Source: Nemopilema nomurai
Lineage: Eukaryota; Cnidaria; Scyphozoa; Rhizostomeae; Rhizostomatidae
Reading direction: 5' to 3'
Length of the DNA stretch: 64,000 bases
Assembly: GCA_003864495.1 (NCBI GenBank)
Contig: ML133402.1
Location: 124,001 to 188,000 of the forward strand
The position numbers were made by a program, and so were the translations under genes. Shown piece by piece: positions 33,192 through 44,358 of this stretch. Numbering within the stretch: the first letter of the stretch is position 1; every line of letters starts with the position of its first letter. Below the pieces are notes generated by a model. The model was given only the letters and a program-made list of their open reading frames with translations. It had not been told where the DNA came from and did not search any database.

Positions 33192-34707
33192 ACATTGAGA
33201 ACCATAAACATGGATGTCGATAAAACTAAAAAACGGAACCAATATAGTTATCGGTATTATTATTATATTTATTATCATTATCATAACTACGTAACGTCAT
33301 GTGCCTGTGCATATGATTGGATTCATTCACACCTTAAGCAATGTCCCAAACAGACGTGTTTATTTTTGCTGCCTGCCCTGCTTGCTCCAAAGGGGCAAAC
33401 CATGCTAGCTGTGCATGAAACAACCTTAGTACAACATTATAGCAAGAGTTCAGGCCGACAGCGGCTCTGACTGACTAGAAAATCAAAGGTTTGTGAGTGT
33501 CACAAGACGGCCATTTTTGTGCTGTTGAAGCATGACTAAAAAACCCGACTGGGAACTCTACGCAAACTAGCATGTGGGCCTGGGCCGCTCTATTTATGTT
33601 GGCAATGATAGGAAGATTTATTGTGAAAGGAGGAAAAACATTTGTCTGCGAATCAATAGTGATTGATAAAATAAGTGAGTTTCTCTGACCGCAATATTGT
33701 TTTTGTTTTATCACACAGTTGTCAGTAGATATTGTGTTTGACGAACCTTCAAAACCTGGGAAGTGCTTTCAACATGGCGGCCTCAGGTTACGGAACGAGA
33801 CAAGCGAGTTAAATAGGAAAACACGTTAATTGAAAACTCACCACTTTGTCACAGCTTGCAAGAGGAAGTAGCTTTCATTAAGCAATAGATTTATCCAGTT
33901 TCCAGTAATAATCCGTTAGTAATTCTCAGAATACCTTCCACTTTATCAAGCACGCGCCAAATCTGTCCTTCCCCATTTCACTAAAGCTACCTCGCTTAAT
34001 TCACTTCAGTAACCTCTTTTGCGTCGGCTTCCAATTTTTACTTTTGCATTCCTTTGTTTGGTCATTGTTCTTCCCATTTTCGACCCTTAATATCTCGACA
34101 AAATATTCATTTGCGACCCCTCAAACCTAATTCCGATTTAAAGAGCTTGAAATTCTCTATCCAACCCATGAGATAACATTTGCATTAGAACACTGTTTTC
34201 TGAAACTCTCCATAGTCGGCAAGTTCGAAAAACCTTCAGATGACCTCCTCCGGGTGTAATGGCGGACCTCTACGTACTTAGATCTCTTAACTGTGTCGGA
34301 TTTTCAAAATTCGACCAAAAATCAGCATAAATAGCTAGAAAGCTGAGACTTTGATAGCGTGTAGTACTAGGCGTCACCTCAAACATAAGATCAGATGACA
34401 GGATATTCTTACCCGTTTAGGCGTCAAAGGGGTGAAAGAATGGAAATTCCCTGAAGGGGCTATCCCCTTTCGCGTCATCATCAATAATCATCACCATTGG
34501 CTTATTTTTCGATCGCGTTGTCAAATATTGCTGTTTTTGCATGAGGGAATCGGTAACCAAGTGAAATTATGAATGATTTGCTTCGAATTTTCGGCTCAGG
34601 CATTTAAATGCAAAGAAATACGGCATGGGCTACGGCAAAACGTTTTCATAGAAATAATAAAGTAAAAAAGACATGTAAAAAAGCAAATACACAGTTTTCG
34701 AATTAAT
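33192..34707. other. Intergenic, nothing identified
   Basis: AT-rich sequence with a TA/TAT-rich patch near 33255-33290. A short ATGGCGGCC-type start at about 33774 stops after 12 codons. No gene, RNA or repeat called. Confidence 0.3.
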
Positions 34708-34733
34708 TTTATTGTTCATTGAAGGTACATGTT

Positions 34734-35178
34734 CTACACTTGTTGCAGTCTCTTTTCCAGCTCTTCTTGTATTGCGTTCTTTTGCGTCTGAAGTCGATAC
34801 ACATTTTCAACTGCATTGTAAGCGACGTCAATTGGATGAAAATGGAAGTTGCTCTTTTTCTCAAAGTGTTGCCAATAATCATCTTATATGTGCTTTCTTC
34901 GCCTGTCTCTCTCAGCTCAGCCATCAGGACAGTTTCTTATCGAAGCCAAGAACTTTTCCTAGTGTGAAGGTCGACTCCTCCGTCAACAGCGCAACAATCT
35001 GCCCTTTTAACGGCAAATCGACGTTGACCAATTCGCCTACTTGGATATCTAAGCCGCTGCCGTAGTTTGTGACATAAAATTCACCCTCTCTCCACCAACT
35101 GCTCGTTTTCCTCGGTATATACCGTAGCCGTTGGTCTTTACAGTGTGTGACATTAATCGTGCTATTCCCGCTTGCAAA
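34734..35178 (-). pseudogene. C-terminal coding remnant, frameshifted, cut by the minisatellite
   Basis: On the minus strand the sequence is protein-like over about 145 codons but needs two single-base frame changes. The first segment (GEFYVTNYGSGLDIQVGELV, GKVLGFDK) ends near 34940. The second covers about 34935-34885 (ETVLMAELRETGEESTYK). The third (DYWQHFEKKSNFHFHPIDVA to EELEKRLQQV) ends with TAG at 34736-34734. AATAAA follows at 34713-34708. The upstream end is lost where the T-rich minisatellite begins. The layout resembles the C-terminus of a transposon-encoded protein, but the family is not identified. The two breaks are either real decay or sequencing indels. Confidence 0.45.
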
Positions 35179-38100
35179 GCCCAAGCTTTGTTTTCGTTTT
35201 AGCCTCGATTTCGTTCTTGCCTCGTTTCCATAATAGCCTCGTTTTGGTGCTAAGATACCTAGCCTCCTTTTCATTTTAGGTTCGTTTGTGTCCTTGCTCC
35301 TCGTTTCTATGTTCTATTTATTTTGGTGCGAAAAGCCCTAGCCTCTTTTTCGTTTTGGCCTCGTTTTCGTATTTGTCTCGCTTCCATGCTTTATTTGTTT
35401 TGGTAGGAAAAGATCTAGCCTTGTTTTCGTTATGGACCAGTTTTCATCCTTGCCTCGTCTCCATTGAAATCTTTTGTTCGTGCTTAAAGACCTAGCCTCG
35501 CTTTCGTTTTGGCCTTGTTTTCCTCCTTGCTTCGTTTCTATGCTAGCCTCGTTTTGGTTTAAAAGCTCCAGCCTCGTTTTTGCTTTAGCCTCAATTTCGT
35601 CCTTGCCTCGTTTCTATGCTAGCCCCGTTTTGGTGCTAAAAGCCATGGCCTCGTTGTCGTTTTAGCCTCGATTTCGTCCTTGCCTCGTTTCCTTGCTAGC
35701 CTCAATTTGGTGCTAAAAGCCCTAGCCTAGTTTAAGTTTTAGCCACGTTTTTGTCCTTGGCCCTATTCGTCCTTGCCTTTCTTCCAGGCTAGCCTTGATT
35801 TGGTGCTAATGCCCAGCTTCGTTTTTGTTTTAGCCTCTTTTTGTCATTGCTTCGTTTCTATGCTGGCCTTGTTTTGGTGCTGAAAGCCCTAGCCTCGTTT
35901 TTGCTTCTGCCTCAATTTGGTCCTTGCCTTGTTTCTATGCTAGCCTCGTTTTGGTGCTGAAAACATTAGCCTTGTTTATGTCCTTGCCTCATTTCGATGC
36001 TTTATTTGCTTTGGTGGGAAAGGCCCTAGCCTGGTTTTCGTCCTTGCCTCGTTCCATGGTAGCCTTGTTTTGGTGCTAAAAGACCTAGTCTCATTTTTGT
36101 TCTAGCCTCGTTTTCATCCTTGCCTAGTTTCCAAGCTAGCCCCAATTTGGTTTTAAAAGCCCTAGCATCTTTTTCGTTTTAGCCTTGCTTTCGTCCTTGC
36201 GTCGTTTCCATGATAGCCTCGTTTTGATGCTGAAAGCCCTAGCCTCCTTTTTGCTTTAGCCTCAATTTCGTACTTGCCTCGTTTCCATGCTAGCCTTGTT
36301 TTGGGGTGAAGCCAGCTTTGTTTTCGTTTTAGCCTCGTTTTCGTATTTGTCTCGCTTCCATGCTTTACTTTTTTTGGTAGGAAAAGCTCTAGCCTCGTTT
36401 TCGTTATGGACCGGTTTTCATCCTTGCCTCGTCTCCATCAATCTTTTTTTCGTGCTTAGAGACCTAGCCTCGTTTTCGTTTTGGCCTTGTTTTCATCCTT
36501 GCTTCGTTTCTATGCTAGCCTCGTTTTGGTTCTCAAAGCCCTAGCCTCGTTTTCGATGTAGCCTTGTTTCTGTCCTTGCATCCATGCTTTGTCCATTTTG
36601 GTGCTCAAACACTAGAATTGTCTTCGATTTAGCCTCATTGCCTTGCTAGCCTTGTTTTCATGCTAACCTCGTTTTGGTGCTAAAATTCCTAGCCTTATTT
36701 TTGTTTTAGCCTCGTTTTCGCCCTTGCCTCGTTGCCATGCTAGCCTCGTTTGTGCTATAAAGTCATGCTCTTTCGTTTTAGCCTCGATTTCGTCTTGCCT
36801 CGTTTCCATGCTAGCCTCAATTTGTGCTAAAAGCCCTAGCATCGTTTTTGCTTTAGCCCTTTTTGTCCTTGCTTCGTTTCTATGCTAGCCTTGTTTTGGT
36901 GCTGAAAGCCCTAGCCTCGTTTTTGCTTCTGCCTCAATTTCGTCCTTGCCTCGTTTCTATGGTATTCTCGTTTTGGTTCTGAAAACATTAGCCTTGTTTA
37001 TGTCCTTGCCTTGTTTCGATGCTTTATTTATTTTGGTGGAAAAGGCCCTAGCCTGGTTTTCGTCCTTGCCTCGTTCTCATGCTAACCTCGTATTGGTGCT
37101 AAATTAGCTCGCCTCGTTTTCGTTTTAGCCTGGTTTTGTCCTTGTGTAGTTTCAATGCTAGCCCCGTTTTGGTGCTAAAAGCCAAGGCCTCGTTTTCGTT
37201 TTAGCCTCAATTTCGTCCTTCCCTCGTTTCTATGCTGGCCTCGATTTGATTCTGAAAACATTAGCCTTGTTTATGTTTTTGCCTCGTTTCGATGCTTTAT
37301 TTGATTTGGTGCTAAAGGCCCTAGCCTCGTTTTCGTCCTTGCCTTGTTTCCATGGTAGCCTGGTTTTGGTGCTAAGAGACCTAACCTCGTTTTCGTTTTA
37401 GCCTCGTTTTCATCCTTGCCTTCTTTCTATGCTAGTCTCGTTTTGGTTTTTAAAGCCCTAGCCTCGATTTCATTTTAGCCTCGTTTTCGTCCTTACGTTG
37501 TTTCTATGCTAGTTTTGTTTCGTTTTAGCCTGGTTTTGTCCTTGCCTAGTTTCCATGCTAGCCCCGTTTTGGTGCTAAAGCCATGGCCTCGTTTTCGTTT
37601 TAGCCTCGATTTCCTCATTGCCTCGTTTCCATGCTAGCCTTGATTTGGTGCTAAAAGCCCGAGCCTAGTTTAAGTTTTAGCCACGTTTTTGTCATTGCTT
37701 CGTTTCTATGCTGGCCTTGTTTTGGTGCTGAAAGCCCTAGCTCTTTTTGCTTCTGCTCAATTTCGTCCTTGCTCGTTTCTATGCAAGCCTCGTTTCGGTT
37801 CTGAAAACATTAGCCTTGTCTATGTCCTTGCCTTGTTTCGATGCTTTTTTTGTTTTGGTGCAAAAGGCCCTAACCTCGTTTTCCTCCTTGCCTTGTTTCC
37901 ATGCTAGCCTTGTTTTGGTGCTAACAGACCTAGTTTCGTTTTCGTTTTAGCCTCGTTTTCATCCTTGCCTTTTTCTATGCTAGCCTCGTTTTGGTTTAAA
38001 AGTCCTAGCTTGTTTTTGTTTTAGCCTCCCTTTTCCTTGCTTCGTTTCTATGCTAGCCTAGTTTTGGTGCTGAAAGCCATAGCTTCGTTTTTGCTTCTGC

Positions 38101-41100
38101 CTCAATTTCGTCTTTGCCTCGTCTCTATGCTAGCCTCGTTTCAGTTCTAAAACATTATCCTTGTTTATGTCCTTCCCTTATTTCAATGTTTTTTTTGTTT
38201 TCGTGCAAAAGGCCCTAGCCTCGTTTTCTTCTTGCCTTTTTCCATGCTTATTGTTTGGTGCGAAGCCATAGCCTACTTTTCGTTTTGGCTGGCTTTCGTT
38301 TTGCCCGTTTCCATGCTAGCCTCGTTTTGGTTTAAAACCTCACGCCTCGTTTTTGCTTTAGCCTAAATTTCGTTCTTGCCTCGTTTCTATGCTAGCCTCG
38401 TTTCGGTGCTAGAAGCCCTAGCTAAATTTTCATTTTAGCATCTTTTTCACCTTGTCTCGTTTCGATGCTATCTTTGTTTTGGTGCGAAAACCTAGCCTCT
38501 TTTCCTTTGCCTCGCTTTCGATTTGTCTCGCTTCCATGCTTTATTTGTTTTGGTAGGAAAAGCTCTAGCCTCGTTTTCGTTATGGACTGGTTTTCATCCT
38601 TGCCTCATCTCCATGCTAATCTTTTTTTGTGCTAAGAGACCTAGCCTCGTTTTCGTTTTGATCTTGTTTTCCTCCTTGCCTCGTTTCTATGCTAGCCTCG
38701 TTCTGGTTCTCAAAGCCCTAGCCTCGTTTTCGATGTAGCCTCGTTTCTGTCCTTGCATCCATGCTTTGTCTATTTTGGTACTCAAACACTAGAATTGTCT
38801 TCGATTTAGCCTCAATGCCTTGCTAGCCTTGTTTTCATGCTAACCTCGTTTTGGTGCTAAAATTCCTAGCCTTGTTTTCGTTTTAGCCTCGTTTTCGCCC
38901 TTGCCTCGTTTCCATTCTTTTTTGTTTTGGTGCAAAAGGCCCTAGCCTCGTTTTCGTCCTTGCCTCGTTCTCATGCTAACCTCGTATTGGTGCTAAATTA
39001 GCTCGACTAGTTTTCGTTTTAGCCTGGTTTTGTCCTTGTCTTGTTTTTATTCTAGCCTCGTTTTAGTTTTTAATGCCCTAGCCTCGATTTCGTTTGAGCC
39101 TCACTTTGTCCTTCCCTTGTTTCTTTGCTAGCCCCGTTTTGGTGCTAAAAGCCAAGGCATCGTTTTCGTTTTAGCTTCTATTTCGTTTTTGTCTCGCTTC
39201 CATGCTAGCCTCAATTTGGTGCTAAAAGCCCTAGCCTTGTTTACGTTTTGGCCACGTTTTTGTCCTTGCCCCTATTCGTCCTTGCCTTTCTTCCAGGCTA
39301 GCCTTGATTTGGTGCTAATAGCCCTAGCTTTGTTTTCGTTTTAGCCTCTTTTTGTCCTTGCTTAGTTTCTATGCTAGCCTTGTTTTGGTGCTGAAAGCCC
39401 TAGCCTCGTTTTTGCTTCTGCCTCCCTTTGTTCTTGCTTCGTTTCTATGCTAGCCTTGTTTTGATGCTGAAAGCCCTAGCCTCGTTTTTGCTTCTGCCTC
39501 AATTTCGTCTTTGCCTCGTTTCTATGCTAGCCTCGTTTTGGTTTAAAACCTCACGCCTCGTTTTTGCTTTAGCCTAAATTTCGTTCTTGCCTCGTTTCTA
39601 TGCTAGCCTCGTTTCGGTGCTAGAAGCCCTAGCTAAATTTTCATTTTAGCATCTTTTTCACCTTGTCTCGTTTCGATGCTATCTTTGTTTTGGTGCGAAA
39701 AGCCCTAGACTCTTTTCCGTTTTGGCCTCGCTTTCGTATTTGTCTCGCTTCCATGCTTTATTTGTTTTGGTAGGAAAAGCTCTAGCCTCGTTTTCGTTAT
39801 GGACTGGTTTTCATCCTTGCCTCATCTCCATGCTAATCTTTTTTTGTGCTAAGAGACCTAGCCTCGTTTTCGTTTTGATCTTGTTTTCCTCCTTGCCTCG
39901 TTTCTATGCTAGCCTCGTTCTGGTTCTCAAAGCCCTAGCCTCGTTTTCGATGTAGCCTCGTTTCTGTCCTTGCATCCATGCTTTGTCTATTTTGGTACTC
40001 AAACACTAGAATTGTCTTCGATTTAGCCTCAATGCCTTGCTAGCCTTGTTTTCATGCTAACCTCGTTTTGGTGCTAAAATTCCTAGCCTTGTTTTCGTTT
40101 TAGCCTCGTTTTCGCCCTTGCCTCGTTTCCATTCTTTTTTGTTTTGGTGCAAAAGGCCCTAGCCTCGTTTTCGTCCTTGCCTCGTTCTCATGCTAACCTC
40201 GTATTGGTGCTAAATTAGCTCGACTAGTTTTCGTTTTAGCCTGGTTTTGTCCTTGTCTTGTTTTTATTCTAGCCTCGTTTTAGTTTTTAATGCCCTAGCC
40301 TCGATTTCGTTTGAGCCTCACTTTGTCCTTCCCTTGTTTCTTTGCTAGCCCCGTTTTGGTGCTAAAAGCCAAGGCATCGTTTTCGTTTTAGCTTCTATTT
40401 CGTTTTGTCTCGCTTCCATGCTAGCCTCAATTTGGTGCTAAAAGCCCTAGCCTTGTTTACGTTTTGGCCACGTTTTTGTCCTTGCCCCTATTCGTCCTTG
40501 CCTTTCTTCCAGGCTAGCCTTGATTTGGTGCTAATAGCCCTAGCTTTGTTTTCGTTTTAGCCTCTTTTTGTCCTTGCTTAGTTTCTATGCTAGCCTTGTT
40601 TTGGTGCTGAAAGCCCTAGCCTCGTTTTTGCTTCTGCCTCCCTTTGTTCTTGCTTCGTTTCTATGCTAGCCTTGTTTTGATGCTGAAAGCCCTAGCCTCG
40701 TTTTTGCTTCTGCCTCAATTTCGTCTTTGCCTCGTTTCTATGCTAGCCTCGTTTTGGTTTAAAACCTCACGCCTCGTTTTTGCTTTAGCCTAAATTTCGT
40801 TCTTGCCTCGTTTCTATGCTAGCCTCGTTTCGGTGCTAGAAGCCCTAGCTAAATTTTCATTTTAGCATCTTTTTCACCTTGTCTCGTTTCGATGCTATCT
40901 TTGTTTTGGTGCGAAAAGCCCTAGCCTCTTTTCCGTTTTGGCCTTGCTTTCGTATTTGTCTCGCTTCCATGCTTTATTTGTTTTGGTAGGAAAAGCTCTA
41001 GCCTCTTTTTCGTTATGGACTGGTTTTCATCCTTGCCTCATCTCCATGCTAATCTTTTTTTGTGCTAAGAGACCTAGCCTCGTTTTCGTTTTGATCTTGT

Positions 41101-42977
41101 TTTCCTCCTTGCCTCGTTTCTATGCTAGCCTCGTTCTGGTTCTCAAAGCCCTAGCCTCGTTTTCGATGTAGCCTCGTTCTGTCCTTGCATCCATGCTTTG
41201 TCTATTTTGGTACTCAAACACTAGAATTGTCTTCGATTTAGCCTCAATGCCTTGCTAGCCTTGTTTTCATGCTAACCTCGTTTTGGTGCTAAAATTCCTA
41301 GCCTTGTTTTCGTTTTAGCCTCGTTTTCGCCCTTGCCTCGTTTCCATTCTTTTTTGTTTTGGTGCAAAAGGCCCTAGCCTCGTTTTCGTCCTTGCCTCGT
41401 TCTCATGCTAACCTCGTATTGGTGCTAAATTAGCTCGACTAGTTTTCGTTTTAGCCTGGTTTTGTCCTTGTCTTGTTTTTATTCTAGCCTCGTTTTAGTT
41501 TTTAATGCCCTAGCCTCGATTTCGTTTGAGCCTCACTTTGTCCTTCCCTTGTTTCTTTGCTAGCCCCGTTTTGGTGCTAAAAGCCAAGGCATCGTTTTCG
41601 TTTTAGCTTCTATTTCGTTTTTGTCTCGCTTCCATGCTACCCTCAATTTGGTGCTAAAAGCCCTAGCCTTGTTTACGTTTTGGCCACGTTTTTGTCCTTG
41701 CCCCTATTCGTCCTTGCCTTTCTTCCAGGCTAGCCTTGATTTGGTGCTAATAGCCCTAGCTTTGTTTTCGTTTTAGCCTCTTTTTGTCCTTGCTTAGTTT
41801 CTATGCTAGCCTTGTTTTGGTGCTGAAAGCCCTAGCCTCGTTTTTGCTTCTGCCTCCCTTTGTTCTTGCTTCGTTTCTATGCTAGCCTTGTTTTGATGCT
41901 GAAAGCCCTAGCCTCGTTTTTGCTTCTGCCTCAATTTCGTCTTTGCCTCGTTTCTATGCTAGCCTCGTTTTGGTTTAAATGCCCTAGCCTTGTTTTCGTT
42001 TTAGGCTCTTTTTGTCCCTGCCTCGTTTCCATGCTCTATTTGTTTTGGTGCAAAAAGCCCTAGCCTAGTTTTCGTTTTAGCCTCGATTTCGTTCTTGCCT
42101 CGTTTCTATAATAGCCTCGTTTTGGTGCTAAGAGACCTAGCCTCCTTTTCATTTTAGGTTCGTTTTCTCCTTGCCTCGTTTCTATGTTCTATTTATTTTG
42201 GTGCGAAAAGCCCTAGCCTCTTTTTCGTTTTGGCCTCGTTTTCGTATTTGTCTCGCTTCCATGCTTTACTTGTTTTGATAGGAAAAGCTCTAGCCTCGTT
42301 TTCGTTATGGACCGGTTTTCATCCTTGCCTCGTCTCCATGCAAATCTTTTTTTCGTGCTTAGAGACCTAGCCTCGTTTTCGTTTTGGCCTTGTTTTCCTC
42401 CTTGCTTCGTTTCTATGCTAGCCTCGTTTTTGTTCTCAAAGCCCTAGCCTCGTTTTCGATGTAGCCTCGTTTCTGTCCTTGCATCCATGCTTTGTCTATT
42501 TTGGTGCTCAAAAATTAGAATTGTCTTCGATTTAGCCTCATTGCCTTGCTAGCCTTGTTTTCATGCTAACCGCGTTTTCGTGCTAAAAGTCCTAGCCTTG
42601 TTTTCGTTTTAGCCTCGTTTTCGCCCCCGCCTCGTTTCCATGATTTTTTTGTTTTGGTGCGAAAGGCCCTAGCCTCGTTTTCGTCCTTGCCTCGTTCTCA
42701 TGCTAACCTCGTATTGGTGCTAAATTAGCTTGCCTTGTTTTCGTTTTAGCCTGGTTTTGTTCTTGCGTAGTTTCCATGCTAGCCCCGTTTTGGTGATAAA
42801 AGCCATGGCCTCGTTTTCGTTTTAGCCTCCCTTTGTTCTTGCTTCGTTTCTATGCTAGCCTTGTTTTGGTGTTGAAAACCCAAGCTTTGTTTTCGTTTTA
42901 GCCTTGTTTTCGTTTTAGCCTCGTTTTCGCCCTTGCCTCGTTTCCATGCTTTTTTTGTTTTGGTGCGAAAGGCCCTA
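35179..42977 (+). repeat. ~77-bp T-rich minisatellite, block 1
   Basis: The unit is close to agcctcgttttcgttttagc, then tcgtccttgcctcgtttc, catgctagcctcgttttggt and gctaaaagccct, totalling about 77 bp. The sub-motif gcctcgtttt recurs several times within each unit. The + strand is rich in T and poor in A, with frequent CpG. Units vary by substitution and by loss of sub-motifs. Open frames through the array are low-complexity (Phe/Ser/Leu-rich) by-products of the repeat. Confidence 0.95.
38331..41970 (+). repeat. Higher-order repeat, ~1.21 kb x 3, within the minisatellite
   Basis: The marker tttaaaacctcacgcctcg occurs at 38331, 39542 and 40758 (spacing 1,211 and 1,216). The intervening order of variant units, including ggactggttttcatcc and caaacactagaattgtcttc, is the same each time with almost no difference. 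The third copy ends near 41970. Confidence 0.85.
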
Positions 42978-43254
42978 CAATGCCCGCCAAAAGTGTTGGA
43001 ACAGTCCAATCATCTTTCCTACTAAACGTCTCCCCTCCCTCATATACAATGTTGGTTTCCGACTGGAAAATGAAAACAAATGTATGTTGGAGCGCAGATT
43101 GTGTAACCCATGTTTAGCGACATATTCACCTACCTTCACAACATTGTTTAAGGGGGGGAGGGGGCTCTGTCTGCTTGACATAGGGAATTGAAGTGAAAAT
43201 ATGCATTTATTACGAGTAGAATCTCGGTGTTCCAACTACTTTTGGCGGGCATTG
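42978..43254. repeat. Inverted-repeat (MITE-like) segment in insert copy 1
   Basis: caatgcccgccaaaagt plus gttggaaca (42978-43003) is the inverse of tgttccaact plus acttttggcgggcattg (43228-43254), with one extra base. Equivalent segments begin at 47369 and 54374. The ~220-bp interior has no supported gene. Confidence 0.75.
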
Positions 43255-43599
43255 TCTTTTACCAATTTCAAAGGCGGGCAAATAGAGCATGACCAAAAGG
43301 CTCTTTATAGGGGTTTTCGGTGGTGCTCATTTCATTGGTGAAGTCAAAATTGTGATTTGGTTGACTTGTGACGTCATAATTGCTCAATGGCCCATTTGTG
43401 GCCCCATTTTACAGGTTTATGGAGGTCTTGAGGTATTAATTTGATAATCTGCAGACAATCAAGTTGAAATCATATTTGAAGACAATTATTAGTTTTTATG
43501 CAATGTATTAACCTTGTATTTCACATGAGTTTGAAAAATCTGGCTTAGAGAACAACAAAATAGGGAGAGCAGTCTTTTCAGGTGCCACCAAAAAACTTG

Positions 43600-44076
43600 T
43601 TGTCGTAGGTCGTCGAAAGGGACGCAACATTTGCATATGTCGGCCAGCAAAATGTGGCAAAATATTCATTTTCGATCCTCTTCAGTTCATTTTTATGTCA
43701 TTTCTTTCTCCTGCTACACGTTCATATGCTTGGCTTGGTGTGGAGGACAAAGACATAATTCCTGAATGATTTCAGGTACTCGCCAATAATTCTACCTTGG
43801 AGCGATATGTTACTTCCCTTTGAAGGCCATATTGTTCATTTTGCGGCCCCGAAAACCTCATATAGCAAGAACATTCTCTTTGAAAAAGATAGGCATATCT
43901 TTGCGACATCCAAGGCCCCAATAACTTTCGTAAAGAACGGTGTTTTCGACGACCGCGAGACTGAGTTGATGAATGTACGATGGCGAATGTTTAGCTTCCG
44001 CTTTCAAATACCACCGGAGAAACAAAAGGCTGTCCCCATCTGTGCACGTTGCTTTGCAAGCCTTTTGTTGTCTTGA
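43600..44076 (+). pseudogene. Superfamily 3-like helicase remnant, copy 1
   Basis: From about 43600 a frame reads through a P-loop-like region (RPAKCGKIF at ~43642-43668) in which the residue after Lys is Ile rather than Thr/Ser, then ATRSYAWLGVEDKD. A one-base frame change near 43755-43765 moves into the frame that ends at the TGA 44074-44076. That second part has LNDF, an acidic Walker-B-like site, then HIFATSK resembling sensor 1, and NVRWRMFSF with a candidate arginine finger. The tail CARCF is Cys-paired. The domain order follows NTPases of replication-type mobile elements; the exact family is not determined. The fragment has no start, no N-terminal domain and a broken frame, so it is inactive. 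Confidence 0.5.
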
Positions 44077-44358
44077 ACACTATTACATTGTTTCTTGCAC
44101 TATTGTTGTTGATGCTGCTCGTTTTCGTTGTCATTCAACCAACGAGTAACGGTTGGAAAATGTTTGAAGATTTATCCACAGCAGGACTTTCCTTTAACTT
44201 GTTATTTTGAAAATGTCATGCAGGAGTGTGCAGTAGTTTAATCAACATTGTGAGTAAGCTATTTCTCGGCTTTTCCTTTCTTACGTCAAGATACAAGGGA
44301 AAATTTCACGTTCAACGGCACTTTAAAAGTTCAAATGACATCATTCAATATGTTACAA

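Larger units (their letters stand above)
42978..44358 (+). mobile_element. 1.38-kb helicase-bearing insert, copy 1
   Basis: Non-minisatellite DNA interrupts the array between ...ggcccta and a resumed agccctag. In copies 2 and 3 the same insert is flanked by ggcccta on both sides, consistent with a 7-9-bp target duplication. The left ~277 bp is bounded by inverted repeats. The right two-thirds carries decayed helicase-like coding sequence. The right end (atatgttacaa) does not mirror the left end. Confidence 0.7.

Noticed and set aside
43776..44076. Splice acceptor (tgatttcag) before the helicase frame
   Set aside because: The conserved motif sequence (LNDF) continues upstream through the supposed acceptor in the same frame, so a frameshift explains the break better than an intron.
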